64,000 nt of DNA from Brevipalpus yothersi (lineage: Eukaryota; Arthropoda; Arachnida; Trombidiformes; Tenuipalpidae), in NCBI GenBank assembly GCA_003956705.1, contig QZCP01000501.1, positions 1 through 64,000 on the forward strand. The letters run 5' to 3'. Positions 12,888 through 25,100 of the stretch are shown here, piece after piece. Position 1 is the stretch's first letter, and each line of letters starts with the position of its first letter. The notes under the pieces were generated by a model, which had not been told where the DNA came from, searched no databases, and saw only the letters and a list, made by a program, of their open reading frames with translations. Both the position numbers and the translations under genes were made by a program.

Positions 12888-13958
12888 TTAGAAGCACTCA
12901 TCAAGATCGCCTTGAGAAATTGAAGTATCCTCAATCCAGGCAGAAGATTGCAGTGAAGTACATATTGAATCCATAGTTTTGCTGAATTTATTTTCGAAAC
13001 CAGATGAGCTCCACCACTGATAAAATGGTTCCTGAGTCTGGTCAACTTTGAAGTCTGCACACTTTTTGTTGCTGCAGAACAATTTGTGAAATTCTAGAAA
13101 TTTGATCAAAAAATTTTCTTGTTAGCTTACTGTTTATCTCTGTATCTTGAGCAGCATTCTTTTGGATAGTCCTTCCTGAAGCATCTCGGAGCTAAGCAGT
13201 CAAAGTACGTCAAACCAAATGATTTCGCTATAAAACTTTGGGAATCCTTGACATCTTTTAAGCAATTCTTGAACTCTTCATCACATTGACATGAAAACCT
13301 TGGAAAAAGAGAGGCAAATCAGATTTGGTTTTTCGAATAAATTTGTTTGATAAAACTGAAGAATGATTATCTGTAAGCAATTTTTAATGATCAATTGATT
13401 CAGTTCACACAAGAAAAATCACCTGGCATACTTTCCCATATTCGTCAAACCATATTTTGTTTCATTAGGATTGATGTAATCAGGACACTTGTCATGCATC
13501 CTGCAGCAAGCATCAACTCTGTCAAAATAACCTAAATCTTCATCATTTTCACTTATATCACCCTGTCCACACCACTTTGTCCCTGGAAATATTGACCCAC
13601 TTCTTATCGTATCGGCTAAATATTCTAAATACCTAAAGTCGAAAAATCTATTTTTGACCATACAACTATCAAGAATTCTTTCAATTTGATGCTGGGACAC
13701 TTTAACGCTCTTGATTCCAAGTAATCTGGTTGCTGGAAGATCATTCGAATTGTGTATCATGCAAGAAGTGATGTAAGATGTCAAATTATCCGATGAAGGT
13801 GTTTCAATCGAAGCATTTCCTAATCTCACGAACACAGTAATCCCAGAGCCTCTAGGCTGATCATGAACATAAACTATTTCCTCTTGCTGAGGAGGTTCAT
13901 CTCCAAAAGCTTCACAAAATTTAAGGAAAAAGATGATGAGAGGAAGATAAATTCCCAT
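12888..13958 (-). CDS. Secreted group III phospholipase A2
   Basis: Exons 13423-13958, 13131-13298 and 12888-13071 join in frame (295 residues). The third exon is placed by the CAG acceptor at 13072-13077, the only nearby one that restores the family reading frame. A signal peptide covers about residues 1-18. After a pro-region of roughly 100 residues the enzyme domain begins: the calcium loop W-C-G-Q-G, the catalytic CCRMHDKC with its His-Asp pair, then FSCQCDEEF and further family cysteines, and a Tyr-Gln-Trp near the end as in bee-venom-type enzymes. These enzymes are calcium-dependent and release fatty acid from the sn-2 position of phospholipids outside the cell. All catalytic residues seen are intact. 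Whether it serves saliva, digestion, immunity or venom cannot be told from sequence. Confidence 0.88.
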
Positions 13959-14332
13959 TCTAAAGCTTTTTAATTCCAGTTTTAATTAACTGATGAGAAA
14001 ACATCATCAACCTACAATTCGATCGTTTTGATTCAAATTGTGCACTTGTCTCTTGAACACCAATCTCATCATCTGCTCTCAATTGAGTAATACAAACGAA
14101 ACAACCATATTACTTCCTAAAACTTCATTAAAATATTTCAATGCAGATGTTGGTGATGGAAACTGAGCAGTGATTAGCATTGTGAAAAAGAGGACTTTTT
14201 TCGATGAAATTCAATAAGTAAAACGAGCATTCTTATCTGATTTATTAAATAAGTTCCTTGGCTAGAACTGAGTTCGAGGCTGTGAACTCGAGTAAATAAT
14301 TCAGAGTGCAACTCGGTATAATGAAGGAATTA
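13959..14332. other. Intergenic, divergent from the PLA2 gene
   Basis: Upstream region of the phospholipase gene (-). I see no gene or clear element. Confidence 0.45.
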
Positions 14333-15098
14333 AAACCCCATCATATTAGAACAGCTTTCCTAGACAGGAGAAACAGTTCATTTCATTCGATTTTTAACGA
14401 TTTTATGGCTTTTAATAATCCTAAGCATACATTTGAATCGCTTATTTGAAATAAGTTTTCATCGCTAATGTTTTCATCTTATGATTATTCTACTTCAGAA
14501 AATTGATTCTGAGAAAGTGAAGAATAGATTACAGTTAGCTTTTTCATTGTATTTCAAAAGTTCTAAGATGACTCAAGATGTCATGAATGTGTGAAAAGAA
14601 CAAACTGGAGTTAATCTACTCACTTGGAAAATCGATTATCCATGGGTTTTCATTTAGTTTTGGAATAAAGTTAAACTTTCCTCGTGCCTTTTGGATCACA
14701 GTGCTGATTATCGCTTTAACAGTTAATTCGCTTTATGATATTATTGCTGAGTTTCTATCCTTTCCAATAATTGTCAATGATTGTTGATGATTCTTTGATT
14801 GATTTCAACTATTTGCCATCACAATTCGAATCCTGTACATCGAGGCTGTTTTTTAGCCTCCAAGAGAGACAAATCAAATAGCCACGGGATTTGGATTTGG
14901 ATCTAAAATTGTGAGCAAATTCGGATGAAATGCCCAATTTCTAAGAAATATCTGGATTTTTGAAAGAATTTTCCGAGATAGGTCACAATATATATTCTAA
15001 GCATCAAATCTAGCTATTAGACCTTTCATCAGACCATAGCTACAAACTCGAGTTGGATCGATAATTTAATGCAAATCCCAGTCTAATTTAGAAAATGA
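14333..15098 (+). pseudogene. Dead tandem copy of the 5' part of the DEG/ENaC channel
   Basis: This unit aligns along its length with the next about 766 bp, including the upstream flank (TTAGCTTTTTCATTGTATTTC at about 14534 and 15293), the first transmembrane region (FWITVLII near 14690) and sequence after it to about 15070. An opening frame from 14587 reads the N-terminus and first membrane segment for 66 residues, then stops at 14785. Further stops and indels follow, and no pore or second membrane segment exists. It keeps the HG dipeptide before the first membrane segment, which the live copy does not. Confidence 0.85.
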
Positions 15099-15345
15099 AA
15101 CCTAATCATACCCAAAAAGTTCTTTAGAAAAAACAATCCATTTACATGCATTTCTTTCAGCTTTTAACGATTTTTGGATTTTTAATGAACCTAAGTGTAC
15201 ACTTGGAAATTCATTCGAGTGAGTTCTCTTCTCTTTTGCTTACCTTTCGAGCATTTTCATTCGAGCGAAACAATTCTAGAATGGTGAAGAATAGTTAGCT
15301 TTTTCATTGTATTTCAGAAGTTATCAGGAATAGTATTGTATCAAG

Positions 15346-18131
15346 ATGTCACGAAAAATGTCCAATAGAATGCAAACTGAAGTTACCTACTTATTTAGGG
15401 AATCAACAATCCCTGGTTTTTCACTAATTTTCGGTATTAAATCGAAACTCCGTCGTGCCTTTTGGATCACAGTTCTGATCATCTTTATCGCTTTAACTGC
15501 TAATTCGCTTTATGAAATTATTGTTGAGTTTCTGTCCTTTCCAATAATTGTCAATGTTCTTGTTGGTGATTCTCGAGTTCTACCATTTCCTGCCATCACA
15601 ATTTGCAACTTGAATCCTGTACATCGAGGCCGTTTTTGTAGCCTTCAAGAGGATGAAATTGAGAAACCAAGTGATGTAGACCAAATACTGTGTGCAAACT
15701 TGGATAAAATGTTAGATCTCTGTGAAATATCTGGATTTCTGAACGAAATCCTAGAAGAAGGTCGCAGTATATGTATTCCAAAGCGTCGAACAGCTATTAG
15801 ACCTCTCATAAGACCAACTCGAAGATCTATCACTCTAAATACTACTAAAAGTTCTAGACGAGATCGAATTAAACGACAACTCAGTATTCGAGATTTTGTG
15901 AAAGGCTTACGATTGTTTTTCTCAGGAGATGTAATTGGTTTGATCAATTCAACGGGATTATTAACTGGAGCTGGTGTAAGAAATTCTCGGTTTATGATTT
16001 GATCCTATTCTGAACTCTGAGAACTCTTTTCTCCCCTTTATTAGGAATCTGGCTCTTTTCTGGACACTGCAGTTGTTCAATTTGCTAAAATATATGGAAT
16101 CCGTATCAATTCCAGCACTGATCTCATACCAGCATTGTTTCTCAAAGGATTCGCTGATCTAACGGTAAATTTCAGATACACGAATAGAGAGTGCCTTTTC
16201 AAATTCTTTCAAATCGACTTTCAATTTAATTTTATAGCTTTGATTTGAATCCCATTTGATCTTTCATTAGGGTTGTAAATTTGGTTCAGTGTATCGATCG
16301 AATGGATCAATTGCTCTCGAAAACACTTTGAAAAACATCACGGATTTGATTTTGGTTAGCATTTCTAACATTCTAAGCAGAAAAAGTCGCTAAGTTATTC
16401 ATATTTCGATTTCCAGAACTCTGGTTGCGTTTGGAAACTGCCCAAACTTTTTACCCTTTTCCAAAACTCATCGAAACGCCTACTGAACGGACTTTCATCA
16501 TGTACAGCTCCATGGGTTCGCTCAGTTTTAGGGCTTAATTCTACTTCAGGAACTGAAAACCAAAGTGAATCACCCTGGTATATTCTTTTAGACCTATTAC
16601 AATCATGGCTCGCAGATCTTGGAAGGCATCACATTGAAATAGCTCGCAAGCTAGGACATCAGAGTAAGGACATGATCAAAGGGTGCTATTTTGGTGGGAA
16701 AAAGTGTGATTATACCGAATTCGAATCTCTATTTTCGAGTTCTTATGGTAATTGCTTTAGTTATAATCTGGCGGCTACTAGTGATCAGATGGATGAACCT
16801 AAAAAACTCTCAGGATTTACTGGTCCAAAGTTTGGTCTAGAACTTACTCTCAATCTAGAGGTTGATCAATATATGCCTACATCGAGAGAAACAGGAGCTA
16901 AAATAGTCATTCATGATCAATTCCAAAAAGCAGATCCTGATCAGGATGCCATTCATATTCCACCAGGTTCGATTTTCTCAAACCATGATCAAATTTTTAT
17001 TTGCTTATTTATTTTTAATTGAACCGATTAACATCAGATCTCAATTTCGTTCTAGGAGTGGTAACATATGTAGGAATTCAAATGATTAACATAACACGTC
17101 TACCTGCACCATACCGGGATAAATGCTCTGATGAATGGACCGATGATTATGATCGTAAATGGGCCAAAGCAAGTGACCATGAGTCTTACACCTCTCAATT
17201 TTGTCTCAAACTTTGTCTCCAAAAGTATACACTTAACAAATGCAAATGCTGGACAATGGCTGCTCCACCACCGACAGAAAGTTTTGAAGTGCAATGTGAT
17301 GTCCGGCAGAATCGTGGTAAGCTCTGGTAAGATTTATGAGATCTATATTTCCTAATTTGGAATGTTGGACCTTCTAGATCAAGCTGATTGCGTTGAACGT
17401 GTTCGAGAACAATATTACGCCGGTGAGCTGGCATGTGACTGTCCACCAAGGTGCAAGTGAGTTTTACCTTGTAGTTGCTGAATAATTGTGATTTCGATTG
17501 TTCCAAATGGGAATGGAGCTAAGACTGATTGTCTTACATGATTATATATGCCTAATGCTGATTTTTTTTCATCTCCTCCTTCAAGTGAAAAGATGTATGA
17601 AAAATTCATATCGACTGGAACCGAAGCGGCTCAATGTTCAGCTTTGTCTTCCGGTGGAGAAGATTCCCCAAACGATCATAAGTAAGCTCAAATAGTCGAG
17701 ATAGGCTAATTTTGATTGCATTCAATTTCTGAATACTACAGTAGAAAAAAGGCTCAAATTTTATTTATATGATCAATTCCATTTTTCCAGAGAAAATACA
17801 GCTAAGGTGATCATATATTATCAAACCTTGAGTTTCACCGAGATTAGACAGGATGTCAAATATACAGTGAGTTGAATACTTTTCTAAAGAGCAATTGCTA
17901 TTACTGTGATGAGCTATTATAAGCCAATTGGACACCACCGTCGTTGATACATTAACAATTGACCATTTCTATTTGCAGTGGTCCAGCATCATTGGTGCCA
18001 TTGGTGGAATTTTAGGAGTCTATCTTGGATTTTCATTTATCGCTATCTATGAAGTTTTTGAGATAATCCTTCGAGCAGCATTGCACATATTCCGACCATC
18101 CAATTCCAAGATAAAGATATATGATAATTGA
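15346..18131 (+). CDS. DEG/ENaC (pickpocket-like) sodium channel subunit
   Basis: Nine exons join in frame to 682 residues: 15346-15975, 16045-16164, 16271-16354, 16417-16966, 17056-17316, 17378-17456, 17586-17681, 17791-17866 and 17979-18131. Features in order: short cytoplasmic N-terminus, first membrane segment (about 39-66), FPAITICNLNP just outside it, a large Cys-rich extracellular domain with the family signature YGNCFSYN and ACDCPPRC, then the second membrane segment with the G-F-S selectivity-filter tripeptide (YLGFSFIAIYE) and a short C-terminus. The family forms trimeric amiloride-sensitive cation channels in mechanosensation, chemosensation or peptide gating. The usual His-Gly before the first membrane segment is Pro23-Gly24 here. 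A basic Thr/Arg-rich insert lies at about 145-190. Ligand and tissue are unknown. Confidence 0.9.
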
Positions 18132-18354
18132 TTGTAAATATGAAAATCAATTTTCTTTAATCAATCTATCAATTTCACACAGGAAAAAGTTTGATTTCGA
18201 ATTTGGAAACCTATTAAATGGTGAAAAATGTTAATCGACTGAACAGCGATATATCAGAGAAGATTGATCCGAATATGATACAAAATCATCGAGCAATCAA
18301 TCAAATCACGTCTTTCGTTAGAGATAGGTATTAATTTGAAAAGTAAGATCTTGT

Positions 18355-18560
18355 CAAGTTGGAGAGAAAAGGAATTCAGTTGAGGTTTTTAATGATTTTT
18401 TGCAATCAACTTCAATTTTCTTGTATTTTAGAAATGTATTTAGTCATTTTATGGCAGAAAATCCAATTTTCAAGTTGAGTAGGTTGATAAAATAATGTTA
18501 AAAATGTATCAAACAATGATAAATGCGAAAGATGATAATGGTGTGCCACGTTTGATTGTT
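18355..18560 (+). repeat. Direct repeat, left copy (duplication junction)
   Basis: Roughly 190 bp resembles about 21940-22150 at an estimated two-thirds identity by eye. Shared blocks are GAATTCAGT, GATTTTTTG.AATCAACT and TTGTATTTTA, then AAAATAATG.TAAAAAT.TGTCAAA.AATGAT. The left copy lies just beyond the 3' end of X copy B, the right one just beyond ARL2. Confidence 0.65.
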
Positions 18561-18596
18561 TTCAATCTGTTTGGTTTTGCAACCGCCAAAGAATGT

Positions 18597-20143
18597 TTAC
18601 GTGCTGGATCCATTCCTCGCAACTGAACGTGTGTATGTTCTAAGAACTTTATTTGGAGGCTGTACCACGAAAGGATTTACCTCTTGTTGATCTTTCGAGT
18701 GCTGCACCGTACCGGTGTTCAACTTTTGTGGATTTTCCGGAGGCTTCACTGGATCAGCATTCACTTTTTCTTGATCTTTCGAAGGCTGGGCTGAATTCGT
18801 GTCCAATTCTTGTTGATTAGAGGTGTTCACACTTTCATCGTCATCGCATATTATATCGTATGTAATGAACGTGTCTGCAGGCTCCTCACTAACTTCACTG
18901 ACTTCAGTACTTTTCTTAGGATTCCTCAGAGAATCTTTGCAATTTTTGCAATTCAATCCCCATCTATTGTATCGGTTTTTGACAGTATTCCAACCATGGA
19001 TAGTCTTGAAAATGTTTGGTTCATCACCATCTTCAGTGACAAAATCGAAGATTCTCAAGAAATCTATTAAGAGAAGAGAAGAGTAAGATAGTTTCACTGA
19101 ACAAGCTTATGACTTACCCAATATCTTATTCAATTCTTTTGTAGGAATTTCCTGTCTCATATGATGGCTAGGTTTTTTTTTCTTACTAAATCCCTCAAAA
19201 CTAGGAAATCTACAAGTAACAGCAATATCTTTATCACAAATTATTTCGAAAATATTTGAGAAAAAGTGGAGGGTGTTATGAATGGTTCTTATACAAATGA
19301 GACACGATTTGAGTTTTTTGAGCTGCGAAGAGTCCAAGTAAGTCGAAGTGAAATTGGCAACCTCTATTCTCCACCTTTTGCCTTCGAATTCAAGTGCTCG
19401 TCTAATAAAATTCATTGTCAGAAGATCATCTGGTTGTCTAAGATCATTCGTATTAGCAAGATTCGCTGTGATCACTTTACTTGAATCATCAAGGCTTTTA
19501 ACTTTCTCCGTTAGTTGTTTCAGTGAGCCACTGACTCGATACAGAGATTTTTGGAGACTACTACAAATGTCTTCAATTTTTTTGACTCGAAATTCTAGAT
19601 CATCTAGATTAGTTAACGAAAAAGAACGAGGAAATGCTGGATCCCTCACTCGTAGTTCTTCTGTTTTCGATACCAGCTCTTCAGAAAGCTTATTGAATAA
19701 CTTTTTGGTCTCTGTTGGAAATCCAATTGCGAGTATTCGACACATAGCATCTTGAAACAGCTCTGGCTTATTCATTTTGATGCTCAACTGTTCAACAGAA
19801 TATGGAAGCACTTTTGTATCTTTTTCGACCGCTTGTTTAGTCTTGTTATAAGCTTGTACGAGGAGAGGATGGAAATGGTCGCCTCGACTGAGCAGTAGCT
19901 TTCCATCAGAAATATAGAGAACCTCAAAATTATCTAAAAACGAGGGATGATCGAATAAATGGAAATACATGATTCAATCAATCGATATAATCTTTATCCA
20001 TCAAGTAAATTGTTTGATCAAATATACTCACAGAAATCTTGCGGTACACGATTCATATAATTAGAGAGCTTGCATTCACCTTGAACTTTTGCACATTGCT
20101 CTTCCAAAACTGATTTTGGAATGTCATCCAAAGGAAAAGACAT
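18597..20143 (-). CDS. Unrecognised protein X, copy B
   Basis: Exons 20032-20143, 19118-19933 and 18597-19063 join in frame to 464 residues, with the same intron positions and phases as copy A (10058-11535). The conserved parts are the MSFPLDDIP N-terminal exon, the FEVLYISDGK block, the MNKPELFQDAMCRILAIGFP core, a probable coiled coil (LEFRVKKIEDICSSLQ) and GWNTVKNRYNRWGLN. The C-terminal tail is longer than in copy A: a degenerate unit of the form QPSKDQ..VN..PV..P is present about three times against about once in copy A, before the shared PNKVLRTYTRS end. No signal peptide or membrane segment. It is transcribed away from ARL2; the ATGs are 794 bp apart. Confidence 0.82.
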
Positions 20144-20936
20144 CCTCAAAAGAAATAGTGGACCTCGGAATCTGCTTAACGATAAGAAAAAAGAAATAAA
20201 ACAATCAAAATGTTCAATCACATTCTAGTTATGGTTGCTGAATATGAATAGAAGAATTGAATAGAATAGAGTATGAACATCAAGGTACTGGGTGATATTA
20301 TGGTTGAAGATGATTTCTTACCAAAAAAAAACAAGACGATAGATCAGCAATCCAAGTGTAAACACAATCAATCCACTTCAAAGGTGATTACCAAAAGAAA
20401 CTTAATCAATTAAATGTCATCACTGATTACTAATCAGATTAATTATAACTTTAAACCAATTTCAAATTGTAAACACGAGCCAACAAAGAACGAAAAAAAC
20501 ATGCGCCAAAATGTGATGATTTTCAATCAATCGGAAAAACTTTCGAAAAAAATTAATTACGAAACAAAATGATGAATAAAACGAAAGTAACTAATTTAAT
20601 TTCATTCTTCGATGTCTCAAAATCGACCAATCAGAATTTGATTATTCAATCAATCAGTAGCGATGAATAAATGATATATCATTCAATTTTGTTTCTATCA
20701 TCAACATGATAGCTGTTATGTTTTGTATAAGACTTTTGGCGGCAAATGATATACACTATTGTGCACGTGTGTTGTGAAGCGTTCTGTTATGAATCATTCA
20801 AACACTCATTCTGATTGTAAACAATCCTTCTCACACATGTTGTTGATCACATCTCTTCATTGATTGATATTTTTGATCACCCTACCAATTTGGGACGTAA
20901 TAATTGTGAACATACTGTGTATATTTGTGTGTGGAG
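20144..20936. promoter_or_regulatory. Divergent upstream region of X copy B and ARL2
   Basis: The two start codons face away from each other across this segment, so it must hold both promoters. Parts are kept in the copy A counterpart, notably about 20480-20575. I see no confident TATA box or known site. Confidence 0.5.
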
Positions 20937-21736
20937 ATGGGTTTAAGAACCATAATACGTAAACTGAAACAAAAAGAGAAAGATGTTCGTCTTTTGGTGT
21001 TGTGAGTACAGTTATTGTTCTGTTGTTGCTTGATTGTGAGGTGTTGAAATCGATTGATCGATGACAAACTTATGTTAAGCTGAAATTTGATTTGATGTTC
21101 GATTTGTTCTCTTGTTCATTTATGTTTCCTTGTGTTTAGAGGCTTAGATAACGCTGGTAAGACGACTATTGTGAAAAAATTTAATGGTGATGACATCAAA
21201 GAGATTTCGCCTACTCTCGGATTCCACATATATACATTACAACATCGAGGGTATGTTTCTTCAGCTCTTACTTTGGAATAATTCTCATTCTGATCAGTAA
21301 CTATGCTATCAACCTATTATAAATAATTTTCCATCTGACGCTGATTGATTCGATCAGATACACACTGAACGTTTGGGATATTGGTGGACAGACATCTCTT
21401 CGATCATATTGGCGAAATTATTTTGAAAACACTGATGGACTGATATGGGTTGTTGATAGTTGTGATAAATTGAGACTACAAGATTGTCGTGATTCTCTCC
21501 ACGAATTGCTGAAAGAAGAACGACTTCTTGGAGCAACTCTTCTCATTTTTGCGAATAAACAAGACATACCAGGAGCTCTGACAGCTGAGCAAATTGAAAG
21601 CGTTCTGGACTTGAGTAACCTCAAGAATCGTCATTGGAAACTGATAAACTGTAGTGCATACACCGGTGAAAACTTACTTCAAGGAATTGACTGGATACTA
21701 GATGATATATCTTCACGCATTTTTACTTTTGATTAA
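20937..21736 (+). CDS. ARL2: ARL2 small GTPase
   Basis: Exons 20937-21001, 21140-21250 and 21358-21736 join in frame to 184 residues, exactly the usual ARL2 length. All nucleotide-binding motifs are present: P-loop GLDNAGKT, switch I Thr in SPTLGF, WDIGGQ, NKQD and a CSA motif ([13 protein letters not shown]). The N-terminal [18 protein letters not shown] helix and C-terminal [11 protein letters not shown] match ARL2 rather than ARL3 or ARF. ARL2 works with tubulin cofactors (TBCD, TBCE) in tubulin dimer assembly and controls PDE-delta/UNC119-type carriers. This is the intact member of the duplicated X-ARL2 pair. Confidence 0.95.
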
Positions 21737-22190
21737 TGATCCTCATTATCAGTGTCCCTATTTTTCTTTTTCTCTCTTTTTCGGTGTGCTTTATCTGATC
21801 ATCCCTCTTTTTTCTCATGTCCTGGAACTTGATCATCTGTCTGCACTTCGAAATTAATCAAGATGATAATTCTGGGTCAAGTTTTTCCTGAGCCCCGTAC
21901 ATTGGCTATACTGGTTTAAGATGTGAGATACCATCGGTAAGGGGAAAGAAAAGAATTCAGTAGCATTACTCTTTTTGCGATTTTTTGTAATCAACTACAA
22001 CGTTTTGTATTTTAAAATTTTCGTTATGCTATGGTGAAAAATATACCTTTTTGAGGTAAAATATTTATACAAAATAATGGTAAAAATATGTCAAATAATG
22101 ATCGATGAGGATGATGATAATGTAGTGTCTCTTTTGATGATACTTTTCTAACCGATTGATTTTGATGTGAATTCAAAAATTATTTATTTT
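21737..22190. other. ARL2 3' flank with right copy of the direct repeat
   Basis: About 21940-22150 is the right copy of the repeat also found at 18355-18560. Beyond it lies the 3' end of the Gln-rich gene (-). Confidence 0.6.
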
Positions 22191-25100
22191 CTAACCCGAT
22201 GAACTTGTTCCTGAATCATTGGCCTTTGTTGTTACCTCACTGGTTTGACTATTATCTACTTTCGTACTTTTAGCTCCTACAATGGCACTGCTTTCATCAT
22301 TAGAGACACGAATATCAGCGTCTTTGAACATCTCTCTGAATTCTTTTACCGATAATTTAACATATCCTGGTGGCGGAACATGGTCTTTGGAACCATAATA
22401 TGCATGATACAATTGAACTGGCTCTTGTGCGTCAGAACTTTTCGATGAAACATTATCTGAGGCTGTTGAATTAACTCTGACACCAAAAGTTACCTTATCT
22501 GAAGATTTGGATGGATTTCGATCAAGTTTAACGAAAGTAAACTTTTCTTCCGGATTGTCTTGGCTTGTAGCACTGTAATCGAGAGATTGACATAAGTTAA
22601 TTGATTATTTCCATCAGATATTCTTTTTTACTCACTTGTATGTTTGATTACTTCGTACTCGAACTTCTTTCTTGTTACTACTCTCCAAGTAGAGACCCTG
22701 TGAGAGTGGATCATGTCCTTGATACAATCTATCATCATATTGTTCAGCTTTGGCATACACTACATCATCTCGAATTCGATCCCCAAATTTTGGCATTGAT
22801 ATTGTGCCTGTGAGCGGGTAATTTTCTCTCTGATTCTCTACTTGTCCACCATTTCCATAATTATTTTGCTCCTGTGGATTGTAAATAGCTGACTGTTGAT
22901 CATTTGGTGTGGTGGCAACATTTTGTATCACATATCCAGCTTCGATATGTTCATTTGAAGATTTTTGACCATTGCTAGACGAATAATCAGCTTCATTTTG
23001 ACCACCAAGAACATTCTGAAGTGAAGGAATTTGATTGGTTATCAAATTGATCAGAGTTTTGGTATCAATTTCACCGGTTGCCAAGCCACTATTACTCTTT
23101 TCACCATAATTTCCATCATTTTTCTGCTGGCCATCATTAAAATTTGGTCTCTGTCCATCGAGTAGCTCAATTTTGGGAGCTTCCGCATACTGTACACTCG
23201 GTATCATTCCCTGATCCTGTCCATTCGATTGACTTCCACCATCGTGACCACCGTTAACTTCTACTTGCTGCTGTGGTCTATATTCTGGTCCTTGTGGTGC
23301 CTGTATTTGGCCCACATGATCATTATAATCAGATGATGATGATTGTTGCTGGTGATTTTGCTGTTGTTGTTGTTGTTCATACTTTTCATTTGATTCAATT
23401 GCCGTATAAGTGCCCTCAATAGGCGATCCATACTGTTGCTGTTCACCGCTATTTTGTTGCTGTGATTGACCGTTATAACCATCGGAATTGGGCGATAAAA
23501 TTTTCTCTTCACCCTGATACTGTTCAATGGAATCCTGCTGTGTGACCTGAACTTGTTGTGGCTGAAGATGATGCTGCTGTTGCTGCTGTTGATGATGAGG
23601 CTGATGATTCGCCTGATAACCAATATCCATGGCTGAATGTGAATCGTAGGTTACGGAATTACTGGTCGTGAATGTGTATCCATTTGTGGGTGGCTCAGAG
23701 TATGTGATACCATCACCTCCTACTGAATAAGATTGTTGCGAAGGTGGCAATGGACTACTTGATATGGTATATTTTTCGGTAGCATACGTTACTTCCGGAC
23801 GTTTATCGTTCAACGAAGATTGATGATTATATGCTGGACCCGGTCCACCGCTTCCACCGATATGGCCATTAATATCCTCATTACTCAATGGCACTATTTG
23901 TGGTGGTGATTCCATTAAATGATGATGTCCACCACTCGATATGTCATAACCAGGTGACAATTCGATCACCTGATAAGCTGGTGATTCTTGCTGCCCTTTT
24001 GGAGGTCCAATTGGTCCACCATTTGATTGAGGTCCGGCTGATGAATAATCAATCTGGTAACCGGTCGACCCTTTACCCGTTGATTGGTATTCATTTTGCT
24101 TTTGTTGTTGTTGATGTTGATGTTGTTGCTGTTGCTGATGCTGTGATTTTTGTTGCCTTGGCTGATATGAATTGCCAGTATATCCAGGAAGTGGTGGATG
24201 AATTATCTTATATTGAACTTGTTGCATTGGAGTTGCCTGATTCATACTTTGACCACCGTATGATGATGATGATGTTTGATGAGAAATTTTTTGATATTGA
24301 GGTTGAATTTGCTGATAACTACCATCTGAACCACTTCCACTGACCTGGACATAGTTAGAAGGGTTACCACCACCCATTGATATACCTTTCATCGGTTTAC
24401 CTATACCTTTAATTTCTGGACGACGAACTAGCCTATCAATCGATACAATGGACGGAAGTTGCTCTTGATGCGCAATCAAATGTATCAAATTTAAATTATG
24501 TGGATCTGTTTGACTGTATGCGGGTGGTGTACGTGTTGGTGGCCGAAATTTGGCTAATAAAGGTCGAAATATTGATGATATTCGTGATTTGATCGGTTTC
24601 ACCGGGCTCATTGGTGCTGATTCGTATATTATCGGTGAATGTCCGGTAATTACCATCGGTAATGATGATGGCCCACTTTTCATGTGTAATGACATTGGCT
24701 TTGTGTCCAATTCGGAACCGAATTCTAACACTTTGGCACCTTCCTTAACAGCACCATCAACCAGACCATGTTCAACTTCGGGAATCATTTTCAACACTTC
24801 ACGTTCAATATCTTTAATATCATTTTGTGTTAACACTTTATCGTGATCCGTTTCAATGGCCACTGGTACCGTTACATAACGCTTATTACTTTCCATTGGA
24901 CGATTTTTAATTGTTGACGGATAACCATTCTTACCATAGCCAATACTCAAACTATGAATACCATCCACATTTGACAATGATGTTGATGTTCCACCATAAT
25001 CTTTTTCAATATCTCGACCACGTTCTTTTAATTTACGAATCACTTCGTATGCATGCATTTCAGCCTCTTTTACCGGTTTCGCTTCCACTTTATATGGTCC

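Noticed and set aside
12815..13109. Unspliced minus-strand frames over the PLA2 third exon
   Set aside because: One is a shadow frame and the other starts in intron; the family reading requires splicing to 13071.
23261..24343. Open frames overlapping the Gln-rich gene
   Set aside because: Alternate-frame readings of CAA/CAG-rich coding sequence.
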